Source: Bacillus smithii
GTDB lineage: Bacteria; Bacillota; Bacilli; Bacillales; DSM-4216
Direction: 5' to 3'
NCBI RefSeq assembly: GCF_001050115.1
Contig: NZ_CP012024.1
Span: 228,001 to 292,000 of the forward strand
Length of the DNA stretch: 64,000 nucleotides
This document shows positions 36,304 through 44,975 of the stretch, in pieces (position 1 is the stretch's first letter; the number at the start of each line of letters is the position of its first letter). The notes below the pieces were generated by a model that worked only from the letters and a program-made list of their open reading frames with translations, did not search any database and was not told where the DNA came from. The position numbers and the translations under genes were made by a program.

Positions 36304-36901
36304 AGAACGATTAAAGGCAAAGATAATTGAAGAATTTAAGACTGGAAAAATTCGCAATTCACTTTTTCCGATGCTTTCCATTCATGGGATTCGAGATTAT
36401 TCCGAAACTGTTCATTCAGCAGGACTGAATTATATAACGGAAATAGGAAAACATATTGAAGGAGTAACAGCATTATCTGAATGCCCTGTTTATCCAATTA
36501 ACCAACAATATGGTCATAGCATCACACGAGAAGTTCGACCAGATTCTGTATGGTATCGTCAACAAGACATAAAGCCCATTCTTGTTTCAGAGTTTGAACG
36601 ATTTGAAAATTCAAAGGGCAAAAATGATAAATTAAGAGAGAAGATAGAAAATTTATTATTAGCATATCATCAACTTGGTAGCGATTTACCATTGATTCTT
36701 TTTATCTACTGGTCTTACAGTGGGGCTATTCCGAAAAGTATTGATAAATACATTAATATTTTTGATAAAGGGTTCACGTTGCCAAACGGTCGCTTTATTC
36801 CAGGGATTAATTCGTTTGTAACCGACTATCTAGTTTTTCAAGCAGTAGCAAGCGGAACGAAGAAAAATCTCACCATAAATGAATGGATTCAAGTGAGGTA
36901 A
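36296..36901 (+). CDS. Unknown defence-cluster protein D, possible PD-(D/E)xK-like fold
   Basis: 201 residues from the GTG at 36296, which overlaps the HerA stop by 8 bp behind TGGGG; an upstream ATG at 36251 lies within herA and has no site. Family not recognised. RPDSVWYR, then ILVSEFERFEN about 10 residues on, looks like the Asp and (D/E)x(E/K) strands of restriction-nuclease folds. A helix and a strand (LPLILFIYWSYSG) follow. The expected Lys is replaced by Glu, so catalysis is uncertain. Its place after HerA and before the kinase suggests an effector or accessory role. Confidence 0.55.
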   Translation: MDKERLKAKIIEEFKTGKIRNSLFPMLSIHGIRDYSETVHSAGLNYITEIGKHIEGVTALSECPVYPINQQYGHSITREVRPDSVWYRQQDIKPILVSEFERFENSKGKNDKLREKIENLLLAYHQLGSDLPLILFIYWSYSGAIPKSIDKYINIFDKGFTLPNGRFIPGINSFVTDYLVFQAVASGTKKNLTINEWIQVR

Positions 36902-36906
36902 CAATC

Positions 36907-38355
36907 ATGGTCCGTAAGCGTTATTCTATTCAACCAAAAAAGGATATGAATATCGGGGATAAATATATTTTGCAAGAAATGATAGGGGAAGGGTCATATG
37001 GATATGTATGGAAAGCCCTTCGATGTGAAGATGAAGAAATCGTTGCATTAAAAATCCCGAAAAGCCAAGAGCGTGGTGATGCAGCATTAACAGAAGGAGA
37101 ACGTCTTATTGGCGTTTCCCATGAAAATATTATCAATATTTATTGGATGGGAAGAGTAGACGGTTACTTTATCATTGAGATGGAATTGTTTAATGGAAAA
37201 CCGCTCTCACAAGAGTTAAATGAAGAGAGAATCAGTCATCTACGCACATTTCAAAAAATGTTTGATATTTTTGATCAAGTACTAAATGGTGTTGAATTTA
37301 TGCACTCCCTACGCATAGCGCATGGAGATATCAAACCTGACAATATTTTAATAAATGAAACGACTGTAAAATTAACGGACTTTGGAACGAGTCGATTGAT
37401 TGACGATATTTTCGTAAAAACAGTCGATGGTGCGGGAACATTTGCTTATATTGCCCCTGAAGTTCTCCATTCGCAAAAACGATATTTAAATTCTGATATT
37501 TATTCCTTGGGGGTTTTGTTATATCAATTATTAACAGGAAAGACCCCACATGACACATATTTTAACGTGATTCACAATGTCCCTTTTCCAAAACCAAGAG
37601 AATTGAACGAAAGTATTACTCCTTCGATGGAAAAGTTAATCATGAAGGCGTTAGAGAGAAATCCGGAAATACGATTTCAGTCGGTTACTGAATTTCGCAC
37701 AAAATTTAACGAAGCGGTAGAAGAACATTTCAAACAACAGCAAGTTAAAAAGTTTATTCCTCGTGCATCATTAGCAAGCAGACGAGATCCATTGGAATTA
37801 GCAATATTGAATTGTAAACTAAAAAAATTTACATTGGCGGAAAAAATTTTAAAGACGGAAATTACGAATGGAAATACGATGCCAGAAATCTTATTGCAAT
37901 TGGCATATGTATACTATAAAAAAGGACGACTATTTGAAGCATTGCGGAAAATTGAAAATATTGAAGGGGTAACAATTGAGGAAACACGCCAAGAAAGTTT
38001 TGATTCAGCTGTAAAAAATCTTAAAGCAAGAATTTTCTTAGCAATGAAAAAGTACGAGGAAGCGTTGCGTCTATATGAAGAATTGTATCAAAATGAACCA
38101 GGAAATTTAGATTATCGTTATAAATTAGCGTTATGTTATGGAGTGTGTGGACGGGAAGAAAAAAGCATTCAAATATTAGAACAGATCAATCAAGAAACCC
38201 CGGGCATTTGGACTGTCGTGAAAAAACTTGGTCAAGCGTACGATCAAAAAAGAGACTACGAACGGGCAAGAGGCTATTTTAAATATGCCTTAAAACTAAG
38301 GCCAGATGATGAGTACGTAAAACAGAAGTTAGCCCTTTATGAATATTATTTGTAA
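36907..38355 (+). CDS. Ser/Thr protein kinase with C-terminal TPR-like repeats
   Basis: 482 residues. Eukaryotic-type kinase domain (about 20-275): glycine loop IGEGSYGYVW, VALKIP with the ATP-binding Lys, catalytic loop HGDIKPDN (HGD in place of HRD, common in bacterial kinases), DFGTS, and APE. From about 300, helical pairs (KFTLAEKILKTEI, LAYVYYKKGRLFEALRKI, KYEEALRLYEELYQNEPGNLDYRYKLALCYG) are TPR-like. No transmembrane helix, so cytoplasmic. Kinases occur in several defence systems (PglW in BREX type 2; MADS). GAGGTA lies before the ATG at 36907. Last gene of the cluster. Confidence 0.88.
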   Translation: MVRKRYSIQPKKDMNIGDKYILQEMIGEGSYGYVWKALRCEDEEIVALKIPKSQERGDAALTEGERLIGVSHENIINIYWMGRVDGYFIIEMELFNGKPLSQELNEERISHLRTFQKMFDIFDQVLNGVEFMHSLRIAHGDIKPDNILINETTVKLTDFGTSRLIDDIFVKTVDGAGTFAYIAPEVLHSQKRYLNSDIYSLGVLLYQLLTGKTPHDTYFNVIHNVPFPKPRELNESITPSMEKLIMKALERNPEIRFQSVTEFRTKFNEAVEEHFKQQQVKKFIPRASLASRRDPLELAILNCKLKKFTLAEKILKTEITNGNTMPEILLQLAYVYYKKGRLFEALRKIENIEGVTIEETRQESFDSAVKNLKARIFLAMKKYEEALRLYEELYQNEPGNLDYRYKLALCYGVCGREEKSIQILEQINQETPGIWTVVKKLGQAYDQKRDYERARGYFKYALKLRPDDEYVKQKLALYEYYL

Positions 38356-38439
38356 AAAAATGATATAGTTGAAATGAATTATAATAAGAGGTGAGTAAAT
38401 TTCGATCAGTGGTAAGATTGTTCACTTAAGAAGTATGAG

Positions 38440-38688
38440 TGTTGATGGCAATTAAGAAATGTAGTGTTTGGCAATTAAGAGTTTGCATAAACTAGTGCAT
38501 ATTCACCGCTTTACATGGAGTGGCGGGTCTGATAGGCTAATCTGCCTAGCAAAGCCATACGGACCGCCCCTTTGCGATGAATTATACCCGCAGAGGCTCC
38601 ATGTCAAGCGACTTTGCTTATGAAACTTTATACAGGAAGATGAATATAATTATTTGCCATTTCATGCATTTTTTAATTGCCAAAAACA
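38440..38688. mobile_element. 249-bp non-autonomous transposable element (MITE) with 7-bp target duplication
   Basis: The ends begin TGTTGATGGCAATTAA (left) and, read inward from the right, TGTTTTTGGCAATTAA. Each end has a second inner TGGCAA(A)TTAA/TAAT copy (near 38468 left; near 38650 right), the multiple-repeat TG...CA ends seen in IS21-like elements. GTATGAG is duplicated exactly at 38433-38439 and 38689-38695. There is no open frame inside. The centre encodes a strongly foldable RNA. Confidence 0.82.
38508..38609 (+). ncRNA. Predicted three-way-junction structured RNA inside the MITE
   Basis: Closing stem GCTTTACATGGAG (38508-38520) with CTCCATGTCAAGC (38597-38609), 12 of 13 pairs. Second arm GGCGGGTC (38522-38529) with GGACCGCC (38561-38568), topped by TAGGC/GCCTA (38533-38537 and 38544-38548). 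Third arm CTTTGCG (38570-38576) with CGCAGAG (38589-38595). The strand is uncertain because stems fold on both. No known RNA family recognised. It could be DNA-level structure instead. Confidence 0.5.
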
Positions 38689-38919
38689 GTATGAGAAATG
38701 ACCACTACTTTAAAATAAGAAATTCCCAAAGAAGCGATTAACTTAACTGAGAGTCTCCTTTTTGTGAAAGAGATAATCGATGATGTGATGAACACATTTC
38801 TTTAATTGACCAGTGGAAAATAAAGAATATCAGTGAGCATTATGTTCAACAAGAACAGATTCAAGAAGTATTGGTATCTTTATCAAAAGTCGTGGATACG
38901 AATCAGGATCATCCAACAA
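38689..38919. other. Short gap after the MITE
   Basis: A plus-strand frame (38871-39110) begins here and runs through the histidine kinase gene; its codons for EHYVQQEQIQEVLVSLSKVV upstream have no start. It may be a remnant, but nothing identifiable. Confidence 0.25.
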
Positions 38920-38948
38920 AATCCGAACTCGAACTTAGAGTTCGGATT
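38920..38948. terminator. Bidirectional terminator at the end of the two-component operon
   Basis: AATCCGAACTC (38920-38930) pairs with GAGTTCGGATT (38938-38948), flanked by A and T runs on both sides. On the minus strand it directly follows the histidine kinase stop. Confidence 0.8.
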
Positions 38949-38950
38949 TT

Positions 38951-40306
38951 TCAATCTGTAAAAGGCAATCTGACGATGAAAGTAGTGCCTTTGCCTGGTT
39001 GGCTTTCTGCTTTTATTGTGCCGCCATGGGCTAATACGAATTCTTTGGCGATAGCGAGCCCCAATCCCATACCGCCCTTGTTGCGTGTGCGCGCTTCATC
39101 TGTACGGTAAAACCGATTGAAAAGAAAAGGGAGTTGTTCAGGTTCAATGCCAATACCAGTATCAGAAATGGCAACGCAAAGAACATGACTCTCTTTGTTC
39201 TCTGTCGTTTCCTCATCAACTGTAATGGTGATAGAACCACCCGAGGGCGTATAGCGGACGGCATTGACAACCAAGTTGAGAAAAACTTGTGTCATTCGAT
39301 TCGGATCCACAAGAACTGTGGCTGCATCGCTAAAACAATTCAGTGTAATGTGAATTCCTTTCTTTTCACAGTCGGGAGTGACGCGATCAATGACCCGCTG
39401 TAGAAGTGCAGGAATATTGGTTGGTTTACGTTCGAGCGGCAGCTTTTTCGCTTCAGCAAGCGTTAACTGGTGAAGATCATCAACGAGACGAGTTAAACGA
39501 ATTAGTTCATCTTGTAGAGGAAGCAAGCTTTCGGGTTTGATGGAATAACCACTTTGCTGGATGAAATCCAGTTTACCTCGAATGATCGTTAACGGTGTCC
39601 GCAATTCATGGGCGACATCCGCCACCAGATTTTTTCGAACTTCTTCGGCTCGTAGCAATTGCTTAGACATTCCGTTGAAGGCTTCGGCAATTTTTCCGTA
39701 CTCATCGTTCGTTACGACAGGTATTTGATATCCGAATTCGCCTTTTCCTAAACGATCGATAGCAGGAATCAGTAAACGAAGCGGTGCGGTTAGCCGCTTC
39801 GACAACCAATAGGCGACCAGGAGGGAGAGCAGCACGAATATAATGGCACCCGCAATCAATAGAAACGTCACTGAACTGCTTACACCAAGGCGCAATTTCG
39901 CAATATTGCCGACTTCTTGGTCGTAATAATATAAATAAGCAATCGTTTTTCCATCTAATTGTACGTTTTGTCGAATGCCTAAATTCGTTATAAATCCATA
40001 GCTAGCGTTTCCGGCCTTATACAGTTGTTTGTGTTTTAGGGACAATAATACAAAACTTGCCTTTTCATGGCTGTTCCAGTCTGTTTTATTGATATTCACT
40101 TGCCGGATGCCGTTCCAAGAATCCCCATGTTTTTGATAGTAATTCAAAAATAGGGTGGATAATCCTTTCATTTCTTTGGTTCTGTCTACATTCAACATAT
40201 TTTCAAGCATTCCTCTGACAACAAATTGAGTTACAAAGGAAAATAACAACCCCATCGCTATGATAAAGGAGGCCATCGCGACAAATAGTTTGCGGCCAAC
40301 AGTCAT
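38951..40306 (-). CDS. Sensor histidine kinase (two-component)
   Basis: 451 residues. Two transmembrane helices (about 8-30 and 150-172) frame an extracellular sensor of about 120 residues. HAMP follows (SKRLTAPLRLLIPAIDRL), then HisKA with the phosphorylated His in DVAHELRTPLTIIRG, and HATPase with NAVRYTPSGG, DTGIGIEPEQL and GMGLGLAIAKE. The stimulus is not evident. Its ATG overlaps the regulator's TGA by 4 bp, so both come from one mRNA. The ends match neither PhoR nor WalK closely. Confidence 0.9.
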   Translation of the reverse strand: MTVGRKLFVAMASFIIAMGLLFSFVTQFVVRGMLENMLNVDRTKEMKGLSTLFLNYYQKHGDSWNGIRQVNINKTDWNSHEKASFVLLSLKHKQLYKAGNASYGFITNLGIRQNVQLDGKTIAYLYYYDQEVGNIAKLRLGVSSSVTFLLIAGAIIFVLLSLLVAYWLSKRLTAPLRLLIPAIDRLGKGEFGYQIPVVTNDEYGKIAEAFNGMSKQLLRAEEVRKNLVADVAHELRTPLTIIRGKLDFIQQSGYSIKPESLLPLQDELIRLTRLVDDLHQLTLAEAKKLPLERKPTNIPALLQRVIDRVTPDCEKKGIHITLNCFSDAATVLVDPNRMTQVFLNLVVNAVRYTPSGGSITITVDEETTENKESHVLCVAISDTGIGIEPEQLPFLFNRFYRTDEARTRNKGGMGLGLAIAKEFVLAHGGTIKAESQPGKGTTFIVRLPFTD

Positions 40307-40989
40307 GTCCCATCACCAAATCTGTAGCCGAAACCATAGACGGTTTGAATGTAGACAGGATGAGATGGATCGTCTTCGATTTTTTTGCGGAGACGGCTAA
40401 TATGGGCGTCTACTGTCCGTTCGTCATTCAAAATATCATCTTCCAATGCTGCTTGTAATAGCTGCAGTCGGCTGTAAACGATATTGGGCTTAGCGGCCAG
40501 TGTGAGAAGAAGTTTAAACTCCGTTGGGGTAAGCGAAATTTCTTTTCCTCGTTTCCATACGCGGCATTGCGTTTCCGAAATGGTTAATTCTCCGCGTTGC
40601 ATCATTTCCTCATCGTATTCTTTCTCTTCAATTCGTCGAAGTACAGAGCGAATCCGCGCAGCCAATTCTCTCAATGAAAAAGGTTTTGTCATATAGTCAT
40701 CGGCTCCGACTTCCAATCCGACGATTTTGTCGGCTTCGTCCGTTCGAGCGGTTACCATAATAATGCCCATGCGACTTTTTTGACGAAGTTTACGACATAC
40801 TTCTATGCCGCTCATTTCTGGAAGCATCCAGTCCAGTATGGCTAGAGATGGCCTATGTTCCTCGGCTTTCTTTAATGCTTCTTTTCCGGTTTTGGCGGTG
40901 ATGATTCGAAACCCTTCCTGACGCAAAAATGATTCCATAAATTCGAGCACTTTTTCTTCATCATCGACCAACAGCAATGTATGTGTCAT
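40303..40989 (-). CDS. OmpR/PhoB-family response regulator
   Basis: 228 residues. The receiver domain has the Asp pair LLVDDEE and phospho-acceptor in ILDWMLPEMSG. A C-terminal winged helix follows (SLTPTEFKLLLTLAA, VDAHISRLRKKIE, VYGFGYRF). It receives phosphate from the partner kinase and binds DNA repeats. AAAGGAAAAG precedes the ATG. First gene of the pair; the target is unknown, though the divergent small membrane gene and exporters nearby are candidates. Confidence 0.92.
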   Translation of the reverse strand: MTHTLLLVDDEEKVLEFMESFLRQEGFRIITAKTGKEALKKAEEHRPSLAILDWMLPEMSGIEVCRKLRQKSRMGIIMVTARTDEADKIVGLEVGADDYMTKPFSLRELAARIRSVLRRIEEKEYDEEMMQRGELTISETQCRVWKRGKEISLTPTEFKLLLTLAAKPNIVYSRLQLLQAALEDDILNDERTVDAHISRLRKKIEDDPSHPVYIQTVYGFGYRFGDGT

Positions 40990-41451
40990 ACATCTTTTCC
41001 TTTCTTATCATCTTCTTACTCATTATACCCTCTTGTTTTGGTAATTTTAAAAAATTCATCCAATCCGTAATAGATCTTCAAAAGTTTGCAACATTGTCTT
41101 GGTAGGATAAGAACGTCAACACTCCAAAGAATATGGGTGGGAAAGAAGGGGGATAGAAAAAAACACTAAAATCCGATTCGTCAATATGGCAAAGAAATCA
41201 GTTTCGTCAGCATTATGGTCATTTCCCAATGAGAGAATATTGGGGAACACCCAGAAATTATTCAAATAGGCAATCTTTTTGAATGGATATGAAATTCCCT
41301 TTCAAGCAGTTAGCCAAGGCCTATGGATGGAGGAGCGCCATCGCTTAGGTCCTTGCAGTCTGTTATAGGCGTAGTGAAAAGATGAGATATTATGAAAATA
41401 TTTTGTGTTGGAGCTGCGTTTTTCGTCAAAATGGAAGAAAGGATGGTTCGA
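40990..41451. other. Intergenic region between the regulator and the small membrane gene
   Basis: It should hold the promoters of both divergent transcripts. I see no clear dyad. A short in-frame ATG at 41392 precedes the small gene but lacks a ribosome-binding site. Confidence 0.35.
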
Positions 41452-41640
41452 ATGAATAAAACGATTTTAGTGACGGTGGTCTTACTTGCAGGATTATTTG
41501 TAGGATTGGTGTTTGCTGTAGCCATTACAGATAGTGTTTACCAAATGTTTGGGGTTTCATTTGGCACGCTTATTTTTCTGCTGCCAGTTGTTGGTGCGGG
41601 AACCGCTCTTATACTGTTTTTGCGTAAACAGACTCAATAA
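41452..41640 (+). CDS. Small two-helix membrane protein (62 aa)
   Basis: MNKTILVTVVLLAGLFVGLV, a short loop (AVAITDSVYQMFGVS), then LIFLLPVVGAGTALILFLRK: two transmembrane helices and a positive tail. AAAGGATGG before the ATG at 41452 sets the start. Function unknown. Divergent from the two-component genes, so possibly a target of that system. Confidence 0.55.
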   Translation: MNKTILVTVVLLAGLFVGLVFAVAITDSVYQMFGVSFGTLIFLLPVVGAGTALILFLRKQTQ

Positions 41641-41950
41641 ATGAGCACTTGCTACGGCACAAACGAGGATCTATTCGACATGGACGATGCCTTCAAGATA
41701 GATTATAAGGGGTAATAAAAGGTTTGTATTGGTATAAATTTATCCCCCTAACCATCACGATGACGGAAGGGGGATAGAATACTATGTTTTCTTTCTTAAG
41801 TTTATACTCTATTATTTTGCTGGCAAAGTGTCTTAATAATGCTGGACACGAAAAGTGTTGCCAATTGTCTTGTTGAAAAATGATAGATCTAAAACATCTG
41901 TTGTAACATTCATGAAGAGAATATCGGCTTTGTTGCCCCAGAATACAACC
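41641..41950. other. Intergenic stretch with a hairpin
   Basis: TATCCCCCT (41741-41749) and AGGGGGATA (41768-41776) are perfect complements 18 nt apart. No T run follows, so not a standard terminator. No gene. Confidence 0.4.
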
Positions 41951-43483
41951 TTATTTTCCTTCATTGATTTTAACTGGTTGTGCTCTGAAATTGGTGGATA
42001 GTTGATCATTCGTCATAAACATTACAAATAATAATGTCAGCAGCGCTGGAATAAGACTCCACACAAAGGTATGGGCAATGGAAGATGACAACGCTGATGT
42101 GATTTTATCAAGCACTGGTTCGGGAATGTGGGAGCGCGTGTCCGGCGATAGTATCGCTCTTGGATCTTTGAAATTCAAGTTTTGTGGTGCTTGCGGCATT
42201 CCGCTGAATGTGTCCGTTAAATTATGTTTAAAAATATTTCTTTGAATGATTCCAAACACCGTGACCCCGATCGTCATTCCAAGCGAACGCAAAAAGGAAT
42301 TGGTTGAACTGGCCGCCCCACGATCTTTATGCTGAAAATGGTGGATAGCCGCCATACCTAAAACGGAAAAAGAAGCGCCTACTCCTAATCCGGTTATAAT
42401 CATATACAAGGTAATCATAAGGCGAGAAGTATGGACTGTTATTGTGCTTAATAGAAACATGCCGATAATGAAAATCGATGTAAAGATGATCATGACGTTT
42501 CGATAACTCATTTTATTGGCTAAAAAACCGCCTAATTGAGCGGATACCGTCGTCGCCAACATCATCGGCAGTAAAACCAGCCCTGAATTCGTTGCTGAAC
42601 CGCCGATCACTCCTTGGATAAAAATTGGAATGTACACGGTGGCAACTATATAGGTAGCCCCGGAAAAGAACCCTACAAGATTGCTTGCTGCAAACAAACG
42701 TTTTCTAAACATATGATAGGAAATAATGGGTTCTTTTGCCTTTGTCTCCACATAAAGAAACAGCAAAAATAAAACAGCGAAAGCGGAAAATAAACCGATG
42801 ATGACTTTGGAGCTCCATTCAAATTGGTTTCCGCCCAGTTCAAGAGCAAACATTAGGCAAATGATCGCGGGAACGAGTGTAACGACTCCCCACCAATCAA
42901 TTTTTTGCTTCGCATGAACAGGCGATTCGCGATAAAAAAAGGTAACGAAAAAGAACGATAGAAGACCAATAGGGATGTTAATATAAAATACCCAGCGCCA
43001 ATCGAAGTAATCCGTGATATAGGCGCCAAGCAATGGTCCGAATATGCTCGACAAACCAAATACCGCTCCAAAAAAACCTCCCATTTTTCCGCGTTTTTCA
43101 GGCGGAAAAAGATCAAACATAATGGCAAAGGCAATAGGAACTAACGCACCGCCGCCAATTCCTTGAATCGCTCGAAAAAGGCTGAGCTGAACAATGTTTT
43201 GGGCAACGCCGCATAACATCGAACCGGTTAAAAACACGATTAGCCCAAAAATGAAAAACCGTTTTCGGCCATACATATCCGAAAGTTTTCCAAAAATCGG
43301 CATCCCAGCCATCTCGGCCACCATATAAGCGGATGTTACCCAAACAAATTTGTCCAGTCCTCCAAGATCCGCTACAATGGTCGCCATAGCCGTTGCCACA
43401 ATGGTGTTATCGATTGCCGCAACGAAAATTCCTAATAATAAACCTGCCACAACCCACGCTATGTTCGTTTCTTTCTTTTTCAC
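41951..43483 (-). CDS. DHA2-family multidrug MFS exporter (14 helices)
   Basis: 510 residues with about 14 transmembrane helices. MFS signatures: GKLSDMYGRKRFF between helices 2 and 3, and motif C-like IPIGLLSFFF and GPLLGAYITDYFDWRWVFYIN in helix 5, as in EmrB/QacA. Exports lipophilic compounds against protons. GTG start behind GGGGAGGTGG. It stands alone, convergent with the small gene. Confidence 0.88.
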   Translation of the reverse strand: MKKKETNIAWVVAGLLLGIFVAAIDNTIVATAMATIVADLGGLDKFVWVTSAYMVAEMAGMPIFGKLSDMYGRKRFFIFGLIVFLTGSMLCGVAQNIVQLSLFRAIQGIGGGALVPIAFAIMFDLFPPEKRGKMGGFFGAVFGLSSIFGPLLGAYITDYFDWRWVFYINIPIGLLSFFFVTFFYRESPVHAKQKIDWWGVVTLVPAIICLMFALELGGNQFEWSSKVIIGLFSAFAVLFLLFLYVETKAKEPIISYHMFRKRLFAASNLVGFFSGATYIVATVYIPIFIQGVIGGSATNSGLVLLPMMLATTVSAQLGGFLANKMSYRNVMIIFTSIFIIGMFLLSTITVHTSRLMITLYMIITGLGVGASFSVLGMAAIHHFQHKDRGAASSTNSFLRSLGMTIGVTVFGIIQRNIFKHNLTDTFSGMPQAPQNLNFKDPRAILSPDTRSHIPEPVLDKITSALSSSIAHTFVWSLIPALLTLLFVMFMTNDQLSTNFRAQPVKINEGK

Positions 43484-43519
43484 CGAAAGCCACCTCCCCT
43501 TAAATGGAACGATTCGATT

Positions 43520-44251
43520 CTATACTTTTTTACTATCTATTACAATCGCTTTTTCATCTTGTTGAAAGCTGGTTTGATATTCTACCAGTTCAATCTCACA
43601 ACCTGGACCAATCGTTACTTCTTTTCCTCTGACAACTTTTGCTTTCGTGTATTCTAAATAAATGTCATCTCCTTCAATGCTTTCTGCAACGAGCTTGGCG
43701 GAATCATGTCTAAATCGTTTTAGAAAATTGATGACATTAAATGCTTTGCTTTTGGTGACGCGAATGACTTCTCCGCCAATTTCTTCAATACGGCTATCCT
43801 CAAAATGAAGATAGAGAGATACTTTTTCTGCATTTAACGTTCTGCCAATGGCGACGGCTCCTTTTAAGGAAATAGAATCCGCTTCACAATCGTTTTCAAT
43901 CTTCAATTCGCCATAACCATGAATATGTCCTCCGACTAAACGTTCTTTTATATGAACGGCTCCACGAAGGTTTAAATCTTTCAACGTGACATGACCTTCT
44001 ATATCGGCTTCTCCAAAAATCTTGATGGATTCTGCCTCTACATTTCCCTTCATATTTGCCTGACCGAAAATGTCAATCGTTTTTGCCTTGACGAACCCGT
44101 TCGCATCGGCGGTTCCAAACACTTTCCATTGAACGCAATGCAAGTCTCCATTAATGGTGCCTTCTCCGCGAATTTTTACTTTGTTGAAAGTTCCTCCAGA
44201 AGTAATACCAGTACCGGTCACCGTTAAATGACGCAGCGTATCATTTTCCAC
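43520..44251 (-). CDS. yhbF: Bactofilin-like polymer-forming protein (YhbF/BacF type)
   Basis: 243 residues. A long run of short beta repeats (KVKIRGEGTINGDLHC, KTIDIFGQANMKGNVEAESIKIFGEADIEGHV) gives the right-handed beta-helix of bactofilins. The end (GDDIYLEYTKAKVVRGKEVTIGPGCEIELVEY) is shared with the next gene, so the two are paralogues. The GTG at 44251 behind GAGGAGGG is the start; longer versions extend into the preceding gene. In B. subtilis the pair yhbE-yhbF has been linked to flagellar assembly; that role here is inferred. Confidence 0.82.
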   Translation of the reverse strand: MENDTLRHLTVTGTGITSGGTFNKVKIRGEGTINGDLHCVQWKVFGTADANGFVKAKTIDIFGQANMKGNVEAESIKIFGEADIEGHVTLKDLNLRGAVHIKERLVGGHIHGYGELKIENDCEADSISLKGAVAIGRTLNAEKVSLYLHFEDSRIEEIGGEVIRVTKSKAFNVINFLKRFRHDSAKLVAESIEGDDIYLEYTKAKVVRGKEVTIGPGCEIELVEYQTSFQQDEKAIVIDSKKV

Positions 44252-44267
44252 TGTCGGTCTCCCTCCT

Positions 44268-44972
44268 CTATAATTTTTTGCTGGTTTTGACTTTTGATCT
44301 TTTATCGCATTGAAAATGATTTTTATATTCCACAAATTCTATGTCGCATCCGGGGCCAAGTAACACTCGGTTTCCTCTCACTACTTTGGCTTTTGTATTC
44401 TCCAAATAAATCTCGTCTCCTTCAATGCTTTCAGCGTTTAATACAGCATTGAAAAACCACTTTTTAAAAAATATCCTTTTTTGTTTTTTCACTTCAATGT
44501 TTTCGCCGCCAATTTCTTTTGCCTGACAATGTCCTAACAACTGAATTTGAATTTTTCCCGCATTTAACAATCCACCGACACGGAAACTCCCGTTTGTTTC
44601 AAATACTTCTGATGCACAATCACCTGAGATCGTCGCTCCGCCGTGAATACGCAACTCTTCCGCTGTTACGTTTCCTTTCACTTTTCCGCTTCCGTTAAAA
44701 CGAACTTCTTTGCACTCCACATCTCCGACAATGCTAGCTTTGCCCTGGATTTTTATCTTCTCTGAGTGCAGCGCTCCGTGCATATTCGCTGTCCCGGCAA
44801 CATAGGTTGTTTCTGATTTCACATTGCCATAAATTTTGGCATTTCCTTGAATGTTCAATTCGATACAATCAAGATCGCCTTGCAATTCACCATTTCCGGA
44901 AATTTTTACTAGGTTGTAATTTCCGCCGGAAGCATTTCCGAAACCTGCGATCACTAAATCCTGTCTTTCCAC
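44268..44972 (-). CDS. yhbE: Bactofilin-like polymer-forming protein (YhbE/BacE type)
   Basis: 234 residues with repeats such as LVKISGNGELQGDLDCIELNIQGNAKIYGNV, building a beta helix. A tail nearly identical in pattern to its neighbour follows (GDEIYLENTKAKVVRGNRVLLGPGCDIEFVEY). GTG start behind GGAGG. It lies between yhbD and yhbF with gaps of 3 and 16 bp, one operon. It likely copolymerises with the YhbF-like protein on the membrane. Confidence 0.82.
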   Translation of the reverse strand: MERQDLVIAGFGNASGGNYNLVKISGNGELQGDLDCIELNIQGNAKIYGNVKSETTYVAGTANMHGALHSEKIKIQGKASIVGDVECKEVRFNGSGKVKGNVTAEELRIHGGATISGDCASEVFETNGSFRVGGLLNAGKIQIQLLGHCQAKEIGGENIEVKKQKRIFFKKWFFNAVLNAESIEGDEIYLENTKAKVVRGNRVLLGPGCDIEFVEYKNHFQCDKRSKVKTSKKL

Positions 44973-44975
44973 CCG

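Noticed and set aside
20616-38355. Classic type I restriction-modification system
   Set aside because: No hsdR; nine extra coupled genes; better explained as a larger defence system.
38871-39110. Plus-strand frame entering the histidine kinase gene
   Set aside because: Mostly antisense to a well-supported gene; no ribosome-binding site.
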